This document shows, one piece after another, positions 24,053-36,550 of a DNA stretch of 64,000 nt. Made by a program: the position numbers and the translations under genes. The notes below the pieces were generated by a model. That model searched no databases. It was not told the origin of the DNA and worked only from the letters and a program-made list of their open reading frames with translations. Positions within the stretch are counted from its first letter, which is position 1. Each line of letters opens with the position of its first letter. The DNA comes from Curvularia sp. ZM96. Its lineage: Eukaryota > Ascomycota > Dothideomycetes > Pleosporales > Pleosporaceae. The stretch spans positions 3,472,001 through 3,536,000 of the forward strand of contig JAJGBQ010000001.1 of the NCBI GenBank assembly GCA_022457065.1, in the 5' to 3' direction.

Positions 24053-24448
24053 TCACTCCCCCCTGGTCTGCTCACCCATCTCTCTCAGTCTCTCCCTCTC
24101 CTCTCTCCTCCGCTTGTTCTCAAGGTTTCTTGCCTTCAGCCTCTCCAACTCCTTGGCAATCTCGTCGCGATCATACGGTATCTTGTGCGTTTGGCCGGGC
24201 TTAGGCCAGAAATCAGGGACTGAGAATCTGCCGTCGAGATTGGTTCCGAAGTAGTACATGATACTAATAGGGAAGAGGATGTACATCCCGAACTAGAAAC
24301 ATTCAATTAGCACCGTATATCTATGGCTTATTACAGAAGTTGGGCAAAGTATCAAAGGAATGCGTGAGAAAGGTATCGGAAACCTTTGCTTGGGACGTTT
24401 TTATCAAGGCAGACATACCTTGAAGACTTCGAGATTTGGGCCTCCCAT
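24053..24448 (-). CDS. PET100: Cytochrome c oxidase assembly protein PET100
   Basis: Two exons (24448-24419 and 24292-24053) give 89 residues. The first exon is only 10 codons, MGGPNLEVFK, followed by a 126-nt intron, and the second continues FGMYILFPISIMYYFGTNL. This is the single-pass membrane segment characteristic of Pet100, followed by RFSVPDFWPKP and a basic helical tail. Pet100 is a mitochondrial inner-membrane chaperone that acts in the assembly of cytochrome c oxidase subcomplexes. The protein is small and easy to miss because of the tiny first exon. It is convergent with the TACO1-like gene, 230 bp apart. Confidence 0.93.
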
Positions 24449-24977
24449 GGTTGCGGTATGCGACGACGAGTGTGGCTTTGCGGGGCGTTTGGCAGAACGA
24501 CTTGGAGTGGAGTGATGATGGAATCCAAAGAATCTCAAATCTCCGCTCGGCGATGCCTCGGCGATATCTCTCGTGGACCAAATCACAATCACCGGATCTA
24601 ATCTTCAGCCCTACCTGTCCCCACCATCTGGAACTCGGGGTAAGCTTGCCGCAGAGCATCACATGCGTGCGATCGATAGAGGCAAGCTTCCTACTATCTT
24701 TCTTGCATCTTACTGTACCTACACTCTTCTCAGCACGTCAATCAACATGTCGACAGTCAGTAATCCATCATACACCGGCTCTCCATCTAAGATGATGCTC
24801 TGTTTCTCATTCGGATGATCCCATCCCTCTCCGCATTCTAAGCCTCGGCTTTATCCACACATCTCATCGCCCATCTCCACGCGAACCACACCCGAGAAAG
24901 ACGGCAACGCACTCTTCTTTTTTCCTTCGCATCGTCTCGCATCTCTGGAAACCCCCATCAACCTTCCTAACCTCATA
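24449..24977. promoter_or_regulatory. Divergent promoter PET100 / enoyl-CoA isomerase
   Basis: The 529-bp interval between divergent start codons contains the promoters of both genes. The part next to 24900-24977 is C-rich and typical of a fungal leader. Short open frames here are not convincing. Confidence 0.45.
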
Positions 24978-25913
24978 ATGGCGTCCGAATCCACTGTCCT
25001 GGTCGAATATCGCGGCAAAACCGCCATCATCACGCTCAACGCCCCCAAGAAGCTCAATGCCCTCAGCGCAAACGACTACTACCAACTGGCCAGCGCCATG
25101 AACGAAGTCGCCTCGCGCGACGACATCTGCATCACCATTTTGACAGGAAAAGGCCGCTTCTTCAGCGCAGGCGCAGACGTAACCTTTGGCTCGCAAATAG
25201 ACACTTCGTCCATGGACGAGCAGCAAATGTTTCTGCGAAGCTTCGTCGCTAACAACCTATTCGTACGTTCTTTCTCACCAAAAGAAACAATAAGTTATCC
25301 CTATATATATATATATATTCATGTATATGCTTGTACGCCAAAAAACTAACACAACTCTGAAAACCAGATAACCCACGCCTTCTACTCCCACCCCAAGATC
25401 CTCATCACAGCGCTCAACGGCCCCGCCGTCGGTCTCTCCGCCGCTCTGATCAGCTTCTCGGACTTCATCTACAGCGCACCTCATGCCTTCCTGCTCACAC
25501 CCTTCTCCTCATTGGGCCTCGTAACCGAGGGCAACGCCTCGATTGGCTTCGTGCGTCGACTGGGTCTCGCAAAAGCCAACGAAGCCCTCATCATGAGCAA
25601 GCGCATCACAAACGACGAGCTGCTTTCCACTGGCTTCGTCAACAAGACGTTCGACGCGGGGAATGTCAAGGATGAAGCGTATAGCGAGCGGTTTTTGGGA
25701 CAGGTGCTGGCGGAGGTGGAGGATAGTCTGGGCGATCATTTGAACAGAGAGAGTCTCGTGCAGATTAAGGCGTTGATTCAGAAGCCGATGCGCGATGCGC
25801 TGGATAGGCAGGGGGTTGAGGAGGTAATGGGCGGACTTAAGAGGTTCCTCAAGGGTGTGCCGCAGGAGGAGTTTAGGAAGTTGGCGTCGGGAGAGAAGAA
25901 GCACAAGCTGTAG
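24978..25913 (+). CDS. Peroxisomal enoyl-CoA hydratase/isomerase
   Basis: Two exons (24978-25262, 25368-25913) encode 276 residues of the crotonase fold. Exon 1 shows the family start (KTAIITLNAPKKLNALS) and GRFFSAGADV, one half of the oxyanion hole. Exon 2 has LNGPAVGLSAALISFSDF, the second half, and then a run typical of delta3,delta2-enoyl-CoA isomerases (ECI1/DCI1). The C-terminus ends in HKL, a plausible type 1 peroxisomal targeting signal. It would isomerise double bonds during beta-oxidation of unsaturated fatty acids. Hydratase activity cannot be excluded. The intron contains a (TA)n tract at about 25302-25318. Confidence 0.9.
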
Positions 25914-26024
25914 TTGTGCTTTGCTCATACATTCGGGTGCTTGAGATTGGATGTAGAAGACGAATAAGAAATGAGTAGAGATGCGAAAAGGCATCATGTG
26001 ATTTTCCTTGAATACACTTCACAT

Positions 26025-27304
26025 TTATCCCAGTGACACACCCTGCGTAGCCAACAGCTCACCCCCCAACGTTTCATGCGCAGTCGGGCTCGCAGAATCA
26101 CCCATCGTACCCGATTTCCCCGCCTCCTCCGACCCAGATTCACTTGACGGCGGCGAACTACTCTTCTTCTTCCTCCTATTCCTCTCTTCCTGCTTGTGAT
26201 GCTGTACATAACTCGTGTACCTCAGGGCCACAAACAGCATGAACGCTGAGACGCCAATGGTAATCGCAGCTCTACGCGTTAGTACCCAGCGCAGCGCCTC
26301 GACTTCTGAGCGCGCATCCGAGTTCAAAGCAACAGTGATTTTGTAGTTGAGCTCTTGGATCTACGGGGGTAAGTTAGTTTCCTGTATAGCAAAAGAGTTA
26401 TACTCTGAGAAAAGCGACATACCTTTGTTTCCATAGACCGCTGCTCTTGCCTCACAGCCATCTTCCTATCGTCAAAAAGTCCCTTCAACTCATCCTTCAG
26501 CCCGCCCGTCTCCTGACTCAGTCTCTGACCCAGAATATCGACTTCATGCTGCAATTGGCCTCTTTCTTGTCGCATCCGCTCCATCTCGCCTTTCCTCGCA
26601 TTTCCTATTTCCGTCTTGAGCTCGCTACAGGCTGCACGGAATAGATACGTCTCGTTCTCTACATTGCTCTTGCTAACGAGGCCCTCGCGCGCGAGAGCCA
26701 TATTGGTGAGAAGGGTTTGTCGCACGGCTTTCATGATTGTGATGGATTGTTCTGAAGTGTAGCCCGATGCCGAGAGGCGGCGCACGAGGCCATAAGTATC
26801 GAAGTGGTGTACATAAGGTGGCGTTTTTAGGTGCGGTGGTTTGCGCGATTCCTCTTCAGCGGCGGTTGGGATGTGAAGGACGCTGTCGAGGGGCTTGTTT
26901 TCGCTTGTTTTGGAGGCGCCAGGTGGCGGAAGTGGTATGACGGGCGACTCCTCAGTTGCACTGGCTTTACTATGGGGCGAGAAGCCAGGTGATGCTGCCG
27001 GCGCTTCTTCTTCTATTTCATCCTTTGCATAGCTGGGCGTCTGAGAGGATTTTCCAGTGGTTGCAGTACCCTTCTCTTGAGGCTCACTTGGCCTCCCCTT
27101 TTGCTCGCCTGAAACAGCATGCTCGTATGCCTTCCCGTATCGCTGTGTACTCGGTTGTTCCGACCAGCGTGATGTTGTGGTCAAATGCCGTTGTGCTTGG
27201 CGCGTGCGATGCGCGTTCCCCTTCGCTTTAGAGACGTGTATCCGTGTTGTTTTCGCCGGCCTGAACAGCATGGGCCACAGAAATGGCAAATTTGGGGAGC
27301 CCAT
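26025..27304 (-). CDS. Mitochondrial CCDC90/MCUR1-family coiled-coil protein (DUF1640)
   Basis: Two exons (27304-26423, 26360-26025) encode 405 residues. After a basic N-terminus likely to be a mitochondrial presequence and a disordered Pro/Ser/Glu-rich region, the domain begins at HFDTYGLVRRLSASGYT (about residue 165). It continues with SITIMKAVRQTLLTNM and a long coiled coil (about 215-315). A transmembrane helix follows (AAITIGVSAFMLFVALRYT, about 330) and then a charged, disordered tail. This order matches yeast Fmp32 and animal CCDC90/MCUR1 inner-membrane proteins, linked to calcium uniporter regulation, proline metabolism or cytochrome oxidase assembly. The C-tail beyond the TM is longer than usual. 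The molecular role in fungi is uncertain. Confidence 0.88.
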
Positions 27305-27901
27305 GTTGTCGTATAGGTGAAGAGTCAGAAGAACTCAAACTTTGGGATTATTTCGTCATTTCGAGATTTCGGGCGATCTAGGGACAGCTAGCCTAGCGGG
27401 GGATCTGCCGTCCTTAAGCGGTTGTCAATTCCGAATCCAATTCCGAACCACCACCCGCGGGCCGGCCTCATCCAAGACGACAATGCAATTCACTATACTT
27501 TAGTGTTGTAGAGAACGAAATTATTCTGGTACAAAACGTATGATGCGAGTAGACTTCCTTCAAAGTATTCAACTACACAGAACGTAGTCATAACTTGTGA
27601 TTGAGCCGAGAGTTGTACGGAGATGTATCTACACTACCTGTACATTCAATAGAGATATAGGAAAAATTCATACACTTCATTCCTGCATCCCTTCTTTTTT
27701 GTGTGGATTAACATAATCGTAGCAATATTCTCCAACCCATCAGCGTACTTCGCCAACGCCACGCAATGCAATCACTCGAACCCCCTTCATCCGATTGCAA
27801 TGAAAAATCAAACAAACTTTTGTGTGGTAATCAAAACCCTGGGTATATATCTTTAATGCCTATTAGAACACCAAGAAACAAATAACTTTTGGTGCGTAAC
27901 A
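27305..27901. other. Intergenic interval between tandem minus-strand genes
   Basis: This 597-bp stretch holds the promoter of the CCDC90-family gene and the 3' end of TSC2. It is AT-rich, with no gene or repeat that I can support. Confidence 0.45.
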
Positions 27902-30900
27902 TCAGACGTCGTGCGAAGAGCTGCTGATGGAGCTGCGGCTGGTGCCATCAGTAACATGGGTTGCGATACTCAGCCGTGAAAAAGGCGAAACTATATTCTG
28001 TTCCCGGGAAGGTGGGCTTGAAAGGCCCTGGCCTCCCGTTGGCGATGTTGGCGGTGCGTAGCTTGGTTGCACGTTGTTGGCTCCGTATCTTTCTCGGAGG
28101 CGTTTGATCTCGCGCAGTCTGTTGCGCCAGGAAGAGCTTGATTCGCCTCCTTCTCGGATGAACCATACACTGGAGAAGACCACTGCGTTGATTGCAATCA
28201 GACGGCAGTAGTCTGCAAGATACTTTCCACAAAGAATCTTAGTCTCAACAGCTGGAGATATGTCAGGGAAGCCAGGCTTTGAAATAGCCTGGACCTTGTA
28301 GTAGCGGTTTCTGCCCTCTGGATCTGCATCCAGCCGGCGATCTACGAAGCTGGCCCTCGACTCTGGAGAAATGACAATGTGGACATAATTGAATTGTGAG
28401 GGAAACGTGTCGAAGTTGTAGGGTAGACCGGAGTCATTGAATATGATGTTGACAAAATCGTTTCCAATATGACGCTTCTTGTTGGGATAGGTCATCTCAT
28501 CGTCGCGGTTTGTAGGCATCATTGTTGGAATGTGAAAGACGAGTTCCATACAGCGATCGCGCCAGCAGTATGTGAACTCGCCGTCCATGTCTTCGCGTGT
28601 GTCCAGACCTCCTGTATTAAACTTGGCACCCTTCAGGCGACAAAGAGTGCCTAAGTCGCTGAGGAAAGACGTGTATGCCGGGGATCCGATATCATTCATG
28701 AATATTTCTCGTTCGTTCGTTTGCCCTTCGCCAATGTATATGACACCTACTTTGTAGTTGTCGACTGTTGCAATCCTGTCAAACGAAGCAATGGCGCGGC
28801 GCGTTGGTTCATCATCAGGAAGTGGGATTGGTGGATTGGTGAGGTCAAGAGGTGCGTAGAACGACTGGAAGATGTCCTCCGGTAGAATACCAACATATGA
28901 GTCGGAATAAAACGCCTCAGAAGCAAGACCTATCGTGATGGGTACTTGATGCCGCGGAGGTGATGTAAGCAAGGGTCGGACTTTGATGTATCTGGTCCCG
29001 CACTAATCACAGTTAGGAAACTCTCCAGTGAACGCCCAATGACTAGGGACTACTTACTGGTCGGCGTGTCGTTATGAGAGATGAGCCGGATCTCGCAGCA
29101 GTCTCTATTGTCACTAAAGCGTTGCCTACAATCCAAGTCTTCCTCCAAACCTCACCATCTCCAGGTTTCAGAGAGAATTCTTCGCGAGTGGTCTCATCGC
29201 GATCCGTGTATGCCACCATGTTCATGATATCGACAATCACCTGACCTTGTTCCTCCATGACCTGTCGGCCAGAACTGTCGGTGAAGTACAAGTTTTTGGT
29301 GATCCACGGGATTTGCTTTGGACGATCTTCCATCTTCAAAGCCATGAACCAGAATGTAATGACGTGGTAGGCGAGGGAGTTCAAGTACTGAGGAAGGTCA
29401 TCTTCGACGCTTCTTGGTCTCGTCGCACCAGCATCTGACGATGCCGCAAAGTCCCTTGATGTGCCACTGTGCCTGAGGGTCCGATGGCCGTTTTGGTTGC
29501 TGCCATTCGTTCGGCCTTGCTGATCGCGGATATGCTGCAAGTATCGAAAACACACTCCGAAGACAAGCTTGAATTCATCTTCACGGAAGTTCTTGAAGAG
29601 CTCTGGAAGACGCGCCATGGACACCAGAAATTCCAGGATGTGTATCGCGGTGGCAGGTTTTGTGATAATTTGCGACATCTTCTGAACGATGCTATCGAGG
29701 GACTTGCTCACTGAGAGAGGGATTTCGAAACAACAGACGGAAAGCGCGTGGATGCACCATTTCGATGTTCTGTCCCACTGCACGATGCCCTGCAAAAACG
29801 CTTTAACCAGATCGTCTTCCTCACTCTTTTCGAAATACTCATGGTAACTGATGATGACAGTCAAGGTATGGAACAGACAAACTGCCACATCAGCCTTTTT
29901 AAGGAGCGTGTGAGGTGGCGGCTCGTGAAAGCTCGCATTTCGTACTTGTTCACAAAGCACGTTTCGTAGCATCCGAAGCTGCACAACGCAACTGCGAACC
30001 AATGCCTGATTGGAAAGTTGGGGACCCAGATGAACGAGGACATAAGAGTAAATCTCCCAATCAGGTGGTCTCTGGAGCAAAGAGATGATCAGTTCCAGCC
30101 AAAGTGTGATTTCCATGTCCAAGACATCATCGCTAAGAGGGTACTCGGAAGCGTCAATATGTGAGAAAACAACTCGACTAGATTCGGTTGATGGCTCTTC
30201 GGGTAACCCCTTGGGACCAGGATACATCCATAGAGGGGGGATCGGCTTGGATACGCGACCTGCAGCAGCGACCTGGCGACCCGAGTGGCGATTGAGGGAA
30301 GAACGAGGGCTGGTTCCAGAAGTTTTCCGATTCTCTCTCCAAGAGTTATGGTCTTCAGACCGAGCCTGATCTCCTGATGTGTTTTCATCGTTCCTTTCGG
30401 CAACCGCTGTTTCTTCTGTACGGCACAATTCCGCAGCAATTCTCTCGCCTTCGGATGACGAGTTGACTATGAGAGCAAAGCGAGCATCGGCACGCAGACG
30501 GAATAATAGCCTAAGGGCTACCAGGCGTGCATCATGCGCGTACTTGTCACTACCAGCGATTTCCCGTAGTAGTTCGTACAGAGTACGGGTTTTCTGCGCC
30601 GCATGAATGACACTCCGAGTAAATAGCCGCACGTAGGCAGTGGTGATGACTCTACACGGGGAGCATCCGTCCTCTTTTGCAAGAAATGGATGGGATTGCC
30701 ATGATGTGGATGGGACAGGTGGCGCGGGCTGCGGGCGGTCCAGGCGTCTCTTCAAGATACCAACAACGTGCGAGAAGCGGTCGAAGGATGCCTGATCGGC
30801 AACGTACATGGCAAAATCTACGAGTTCCTGCAAAACCTCAATGTCATCTTCAGGTTCAATGCGGTCAAGCAAAAGCTCTTGGCACTGCAGCACCACATCG

Positions 30901-32849
30901 GTCTCACACAGTAATTCTACGGTGCTGTACGTTTCTCGGAGCACTTGTATCACCAAAGTCCTGATTGACCGCGGGCGGGTAGTGTCGTTGAAGATGCCTG
31001 TGACAATGCACTGGCACAGGTGCAGCCAATCTTCGTTGGAGGGGCCAAGATAGCGTTCATCTGCATAGTAACGGATGACTCTTTCAGCAGTTGCGTCGCT
31101 CACACGATGGGAAAGGCGCAAAAAGAGGTCCATGGTGGCTTCACGCTGGACGAAATCAAAAGAATCGCTAAGATGGTCTAGCTTGACCAGGACTTTGAAT
31201 ATTCCATCTGAAGGGTCTCGTTGATAATGCTCCTGCTGCGATGTGGCATTTTGGTCGTGTGGTCCTACATCGTCATCGTGCTCAAATCCGCCTATAGGCG
31301 GCGAGTACGAGATAAATCGATGTCGAACCACAGGTCGGCCATTGTTCGGTCTAGTGTCCTCGGGAAGAGATGTTTGTCTGTCAAAGGAGGCCTTCTTCTC
31401 GAAACCGAGTCTATCAGCTGGTCTGGCGGCTCTAGCGCGGACACGGTCATCGTCACGCTCGGCACAAACGCAGATTACCTCCAGCAAATCTCCCAAATCG
31501 CTCTCAGCCAGAAGGAGATCCTTCATGCCATCTTGGTCCAGCACGGTATCTATCAAGCTGACGATGATTTGTTCTTGGTCGGTGTTTGGCCTCTGGATGG
31601 ACGCTTTCAGGGCGGGAAAAAGTAGCGACATGGGAACCTTGGGCAGCTCATTTCGGCCATTTTCCAGGAGGAGAAGGCGTAGGACTAGCGTAGTGCCTGT
31701 ATACATGCTGTCGAGTTTTTTCTTTTCAGCCTCCTGCAGAGGATCCTGAGTGGGCCCGTCGAGGAGCATATGTAGCAAGACAGATATCGCAGCCTGACCG
31801 ATGTGAGACTTGAACAGATTGCTCAACGTGTTCCATGCTTGGTCCTGGAATCCCGGGATGCGCTTGTGAATCTCGCTCAAGACCTGTAGGCACGGATGGA
31901 GTGATTTTGTGGGAACATGGACGTAGGTGATGATGGTGTCAAAGAGTTTGATGCCACACTCGACATCAGGCCTGTACGATGTCGCCTTGCAGATGGCGAC
32001 GGTTCTTCGTATCAAGAGATCCAGATCGTCGTCGGTAAAGACCTTGGCGTTGAATTTGCAGATGTCGATAGCGAACTGAAAAGCACGGAACATGTTGGCG
32101 GCCTCTTGAGGCGGGTTCGCCGCCGGTTTCTTCCCATGTGACTTGCTCCGCTGGGCATTTAAAGCCTCTCTGCTGGCGTGAAAACAGGTGTCCAACGAGG
32201 TCAAGACAAAGGAGACTATGCCGGCCTCGCAAGACTCAACATCGCGGCCATCGTGGGTCAGAGTAGTGACAACCTCGAGTCTCTTGTCAAAGTAGTGGTC
32301 ACTCTTGCGCAGACAGGCCGCGTCAAAAAAGACGGTGCGCTCAATACTGGTGAGGTTGGCGAGGGAAGCGCAGGCCTTGAGAAGCTTGTAGCCCACCTCC
32401 GCAACGTCATCTGGCTGTTCGGGGAGGAGCAGGTCGCTGGCCACGGACCACAGGGCTAAAACGTTCTGCACCGGGAACTCTTCAAGAATGGCGCATATCT
32501 TGTCCACGACGACGGCTCTGTCCGCAAACGGGTGGCTCCGATCGAGCTGGGCGATAAGGTCTTCCAGTTCTGGGGGGCCGCCCGTCACTGGCCTGGCAGC
32601 GCGCTGTCCTGCGACATGGCCGATGCGCTGAAGGGTACTGTCGGCTGTGTGCGGGCTAGAAAGCGAGTGGGAGCGGACGGTACCAAGCGAGGGTGTGCGC
32701 GCAGGCGTGCTGGTGGCCGACGTAATAGAGGGCGGTGGCGTCGGGCTCTTCAGGCGACCGCCCGTGAGGGAGCGAAAGGCTGTGAAGAGGGCCTGGGTGG
32801 AGGAGCGGCGGTCGGGCGTGCGTGGGTCATGGTCCAACGGTGGAGACAT
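27902..32849 (-). CDS. TSC2: Tuberin (TSC2), Rheb GTPase-activating protein
   Basis: Two exons (32849-29058, 29002-27902) encode 1630 residues. The N-terminus is Ser/Thr/Pro-rich, then about 1000 residues of helical repeats match the tuberin N-terminal and middle domains. The C-terminal Rap/Ran-GAP domain runs from about 1340 to 1540. It includes KVGVIYIGEGQ, GEFTYCWRD, FHIPTMMPT and KKRHIGNDFVNIIFNDSG, which holds the catalytic Asn-thumb helix. With Tsc1 (hamartin), tuberin stimulates GTP hydrolysis on Rheb and so restrains TORC1 under nutrient limitation. The single 55-nt intron (29057-29003) lies just before the GAP domain. Ser/Arg-rich stretches near 860-880 and the Ser-rich C-terminus are candidate phosphorylation regions. 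Confidence 0.94.
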
Positions 32850-33412
32850 GCGTCTCGGTGTCGCGAGGGTGCTTCGGCCTTAGGAAGGGGAAGTAATAGA
32901 GAAAGATGGTGTGTGTGGCTCCTGGGCTACAGCACTATCGCTACGAGGAACAGAGAAGAGGGCTATGAGAGTGGCGCAAACGCATCGAGGCTATCATCCG
33001 GGCGGGTTGGCGAAGCGGCGGGGCTGGCGGTGCCCATCTGCTGTTGCGGGCGGGTGAGCAGAGCGGAGCAGAGACGGCGGGGCGGCAGAGACGGCGGACA
33101 GCAGACACAGCGCCTGGGGGCTGGCGAGGGCGAGGAGCGGCGGCGTCGTTGTTGTCGTCTTGGGCGTGGAGGAGAGGCGGCAGCTGCTCATGTCCTGGCA
33201 TAAGATGGACACTGAAAATCATCGTCTGGGGTACGTGATCCCTGTCTCTTGCGCGCCAAAGCTCCCGCGCCCACTAGCGCAGTAAAGTGGGCAACCGCCC
33301 CAAACAGCAACCACCGGCCAAACACTTGTCGTCGTCTTTTTTTTTTCTCCCTCGCCCTCGCCCGCTCTTCGTTCCTCGCGCCTTGCTGCTCCTGTGCTTC
33401 ATTCTCGCAATC
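32850..33412. promoter_or_regulatory. Divergent promoter TSC2 / CSE1
   Basis: The 563-bp interval between start codons is very GC- and G-rich on the + strand at 32990-33190, becoming T/C-rich (a TTTTTTTTT run near 33339) just before the CSE1 start. A long open frame on the + strand across TSC2 and this region reflects base composition, not a gene. Confidence 0.5.
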
Positions 33413-36400
33413 ATGGCCGCTGACATCGCCACCATCTCACAATTACTCCAGGCTAGTCTGGATCCCCGCCAGAACAAGCAGGGTGAGTCCATCTTTTGTT
33501 TACCCAGCGCTCCCTTGGTCGAGAATGCCAAACCCAAAGAAATCCACACGCATCTCGTTGTCTAGTCACTACACGGGACGAATAGCCGATGCATTGACAG
33601 TATTATGCGCTGTGTGGCTGGACTTCACACCCTCACCGCACCCCTCCATCGCCCGCGCTTGCTTTCGCCGCCATACTGACTTTTCGCAGCCGAAGCCACC
33701 ATTGCCCAGGAACAGACCAAGCCCGGCTTCTCGCTCGCCCTCCTTCAGATTGTCGCCTCAGATGCCAACCCCCAGACGACACGGTTAGCCGCTGCACTCT
33801 ATTTCAAGAACTTCATAAAGCGGAATTGGGTCGACGAAGATGGCAACTACAAGCTGCCCCAGAATGAGGTGGTCGCAATCAAGACAGAGCTCATTGGCCT
33901 CATGGTCTCTGTGCCTGCCAGCTTGCAAGCTCAGCTCGGTGAGGCCATCAGCGCCATCGCAGACAGCGACTTCTGGCAGAGATGGGACACCTTGGTCGAC
34001 GATCTGATTTCGCGCCTTACCCCCGATAACACCGTCGTTAACAACGGCGTCCTACAAGTCGCACACTCCATCTTCAAGAGATGGCGGCCGCTGTTCCGTT
34101 CTGACGACCTCTTCACCGAGATCAACCACGTCCTGTCCAAATTCGGCACTCCCTTCCTCCAACTGCTCGAGAATACCGACACGCTCATCACAAACTCGCA
34201 AGGCAACCCTGAGACACTCAAGAACGCTTTCACTACGCTCGATCTTCTCATCAAGCTGTTCTACGATCTTTCTTGCCAAGATCTGCCGCCCGTCTTCGAA
34301 GACCACATCGGCGTCATTTCAGGACTTCTCCACAAGTACCTTGTTTACGACAACCCCGCCCTACACACAGACGACGATTCCGAGTCGGGCCCGCAGGAGT
34401 ATGTCCGTGCTGGTATCTTCGAGGCGCTCATGCTCTACATTCAAAAGTATGAAGATGTCTTCGGCTCGCACCTGGGTCAGTTCATCGAGAGCACTTGGAG
34501 TTTCCTGATGTCGGTTGGACTAGAGACCAAATACGACATCCTGGTCAGCAAGGCGCTGCAGTTCCTCACTTCAGTCGCTTCGACACAACACGCTGAAGCC
34601 TTCAACAACCAGACTGTCTTGGTCCAGGTCATTGAGAAGGTCATCCTGCCAAACCTGACACTCCGCGAGTCCGATGTCGAACTGTTCGAGGATGAGCCGA
34701 TTGAGTTCATCAGGAGAGATTTGGAAGGTTCTGATAGCGACACCCGCCGACGTGCTGCCACAAACTTCCTACGCCAACTCATGGCCCGCTTCGAGGCTCT
34801 TGTCACAAGCACTTCCAAGACTTACATCGATGCCTACCTCCAGGACTATGCAAAGGACACTGCCAATAACTGGAAGTCCAAGGATACGGCAGTCTACCTC
34901 TTTACCGCCATTGCAGCAAAGGGTACTGCTACCGCTGGTCAGGGTGTCATGAGCGTGAACGAGAACGTCAACATTCTCGAATTCTTCCAAGCGCACATCG
35001 CCGCAGATTTGCAAGCACAAGGCGCCTCACCAATCCTCAAGGTTGACGCCATCAAGTTCTTGTATGTCTTCCGCAGTCAGCTATCGCCCGATTTGTGGCG
35101 CGCTGCTTTCCCACTGCTCGTAAATCAGCTCGGCGACGAGAACTATGTCATCCATACATATGCGGCCATTGCTGTAGAGCGCGCTCTATTCATGACCGAC
35201 GCCAACCGACAGCCCATCATTCCCAAGGCCGACGTGGTGGGATCCTCCAAGGATCTCCTTGCGCATTTATTCAAGCTCATCACCAAAAACTCTGCTCCGG
35301 AAAAGATCCAGGAGAACGAGTTCTTGATGAAGTGTGTCATGCGTGTCCTCATTTTCGTGCGCGATGGCGTCCTGCCAATCTGCGAAACTGTGCTGCAGAA
35401 CTTTATCAATATTGTCAAGGTTATTAGGCACAACCCTAGCAATCCTCGCTTCCAGTACTACCTGTTCGAGGGCATTGGAGCGCTCGTCCGATTTGGTGCA
35501 CCAAAGCATCCTCAGTTTTTCGAGGAGAAACTATACGAGCCGTTTGCTGCCTGTCTGCAGGCCAACGTCGAGGAGTTCTCTCCTTACATTTTCCAAATCT
35601 TCTCTGCTCTACTCGAAGCGAACCCCTCTGGCGAGCTGAGCGAGTACTACAGGAGTCTGTTCGCAATCATCATCCAGGGTGCTGTCTGGGAGCAGCGTGG
35701 AAATGTCCCTGCATTGGCCCGTCTGCTCAGCGCCATGGTCGCCCGCGATGCTCAGCACATCGTGGCTAACAAGCATCTGGAGCCAATTCTGGGTATTTTC
35801 CAGAAGCTCGTCACCACCAAGGCACACGAGACTTATTCATTTGAACTCATCGAGTCCGTCGTCGCTCACATCCCCGCTGATGCTCTCCAACCATACTTTG
35901 TCACCATTGTCCAGCTGATGCTGACAAGATTGTCCAACATGAAGACGGAGAACTTCCAACAGCGCTTTATTGCCTTTTACCATTTTGTCTCTGCACGACT
36001 AGACAAGGGCCTTGGTACCGATTTCTTCATCAGTGTAACTGATCAGGTCCAGCACGAGTAAGTTTTGCGTTTGTTGATAGCAATGGCCTGCGACTAACTT
36101 TGCAACAGCATTTTCAAGCCTATCTACCTGACTGTCATCCTCCCCGACACCCAGAAGCTTGCGCGCCCTACCGACCGCAAGACGGCTGTGGTATCCTTTA
36201 CTAAGACCCTGGGTGACTCACAGGCTTTCGTTGATAGATACCCCAAGGGATGGATGCTGACTACGCAGCGTCTGATTGAACTGCTTGTCAACCCACCTGT
36301 GCCCACGGCGGCCGACGACATTATCCCTGACGCCGATGTTGACGAGGTTGGCTTTGGTGTTGGCTTCACGCAGCTCAACACATGCAAGAAGGCGCCTCGC

Positions 36401-36550
36401 GACCCCTTCCCTGAGATTGCCGATGTCAAGCAGTGGGTGGGTGAGTATCTCAAGGACGCGAATGCACGTCACAGTGGTCGCATTGTCAAGTTTGTGCAGG
36501 AGCGACTCGACGATACATCCAAGCAGGCGCTGGCAGCATACCTGAGCTAG
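33413..36550 (+). CDS. CSE1: Exportin CSE1/CAS, importin-alpha re-exporter
   Basis: Three exons (33413-33482, 33690-36057, 36109-36550) encode 959 residues, equal to yeast Cse1 (960). Exon 1 gives MAADIATISQLLQASLDP and ends in phase 1. Exon 2 continues AEATIAQEQ, then the importin-beta N-terminal signature LAAALYFKNFIKRNW and the Cse1 motif LGEAISAIADSDFWQRW. HEAT repeats fill the rest, and the C-terminal CAS domain ends GRIVKFVQERLDDTSKQAL. The protein binds RanGTP and importin-alpha in the nucleus and returns importin-alpha to the cytoplasm. The 207-nt first intron is the longest GT-AG intron noted here. An AATAAA lies at 36782, about 230 nt past the stop. Confidence 0.95.

Noticed and set aside
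32532..33203. A 223-codon + strand frame over the TSC2 start and its promoter
   Set aside because: Gly/Arg/Ala-rich because of G-rich sequence; overlaps TSC2 antisense and has no domain.
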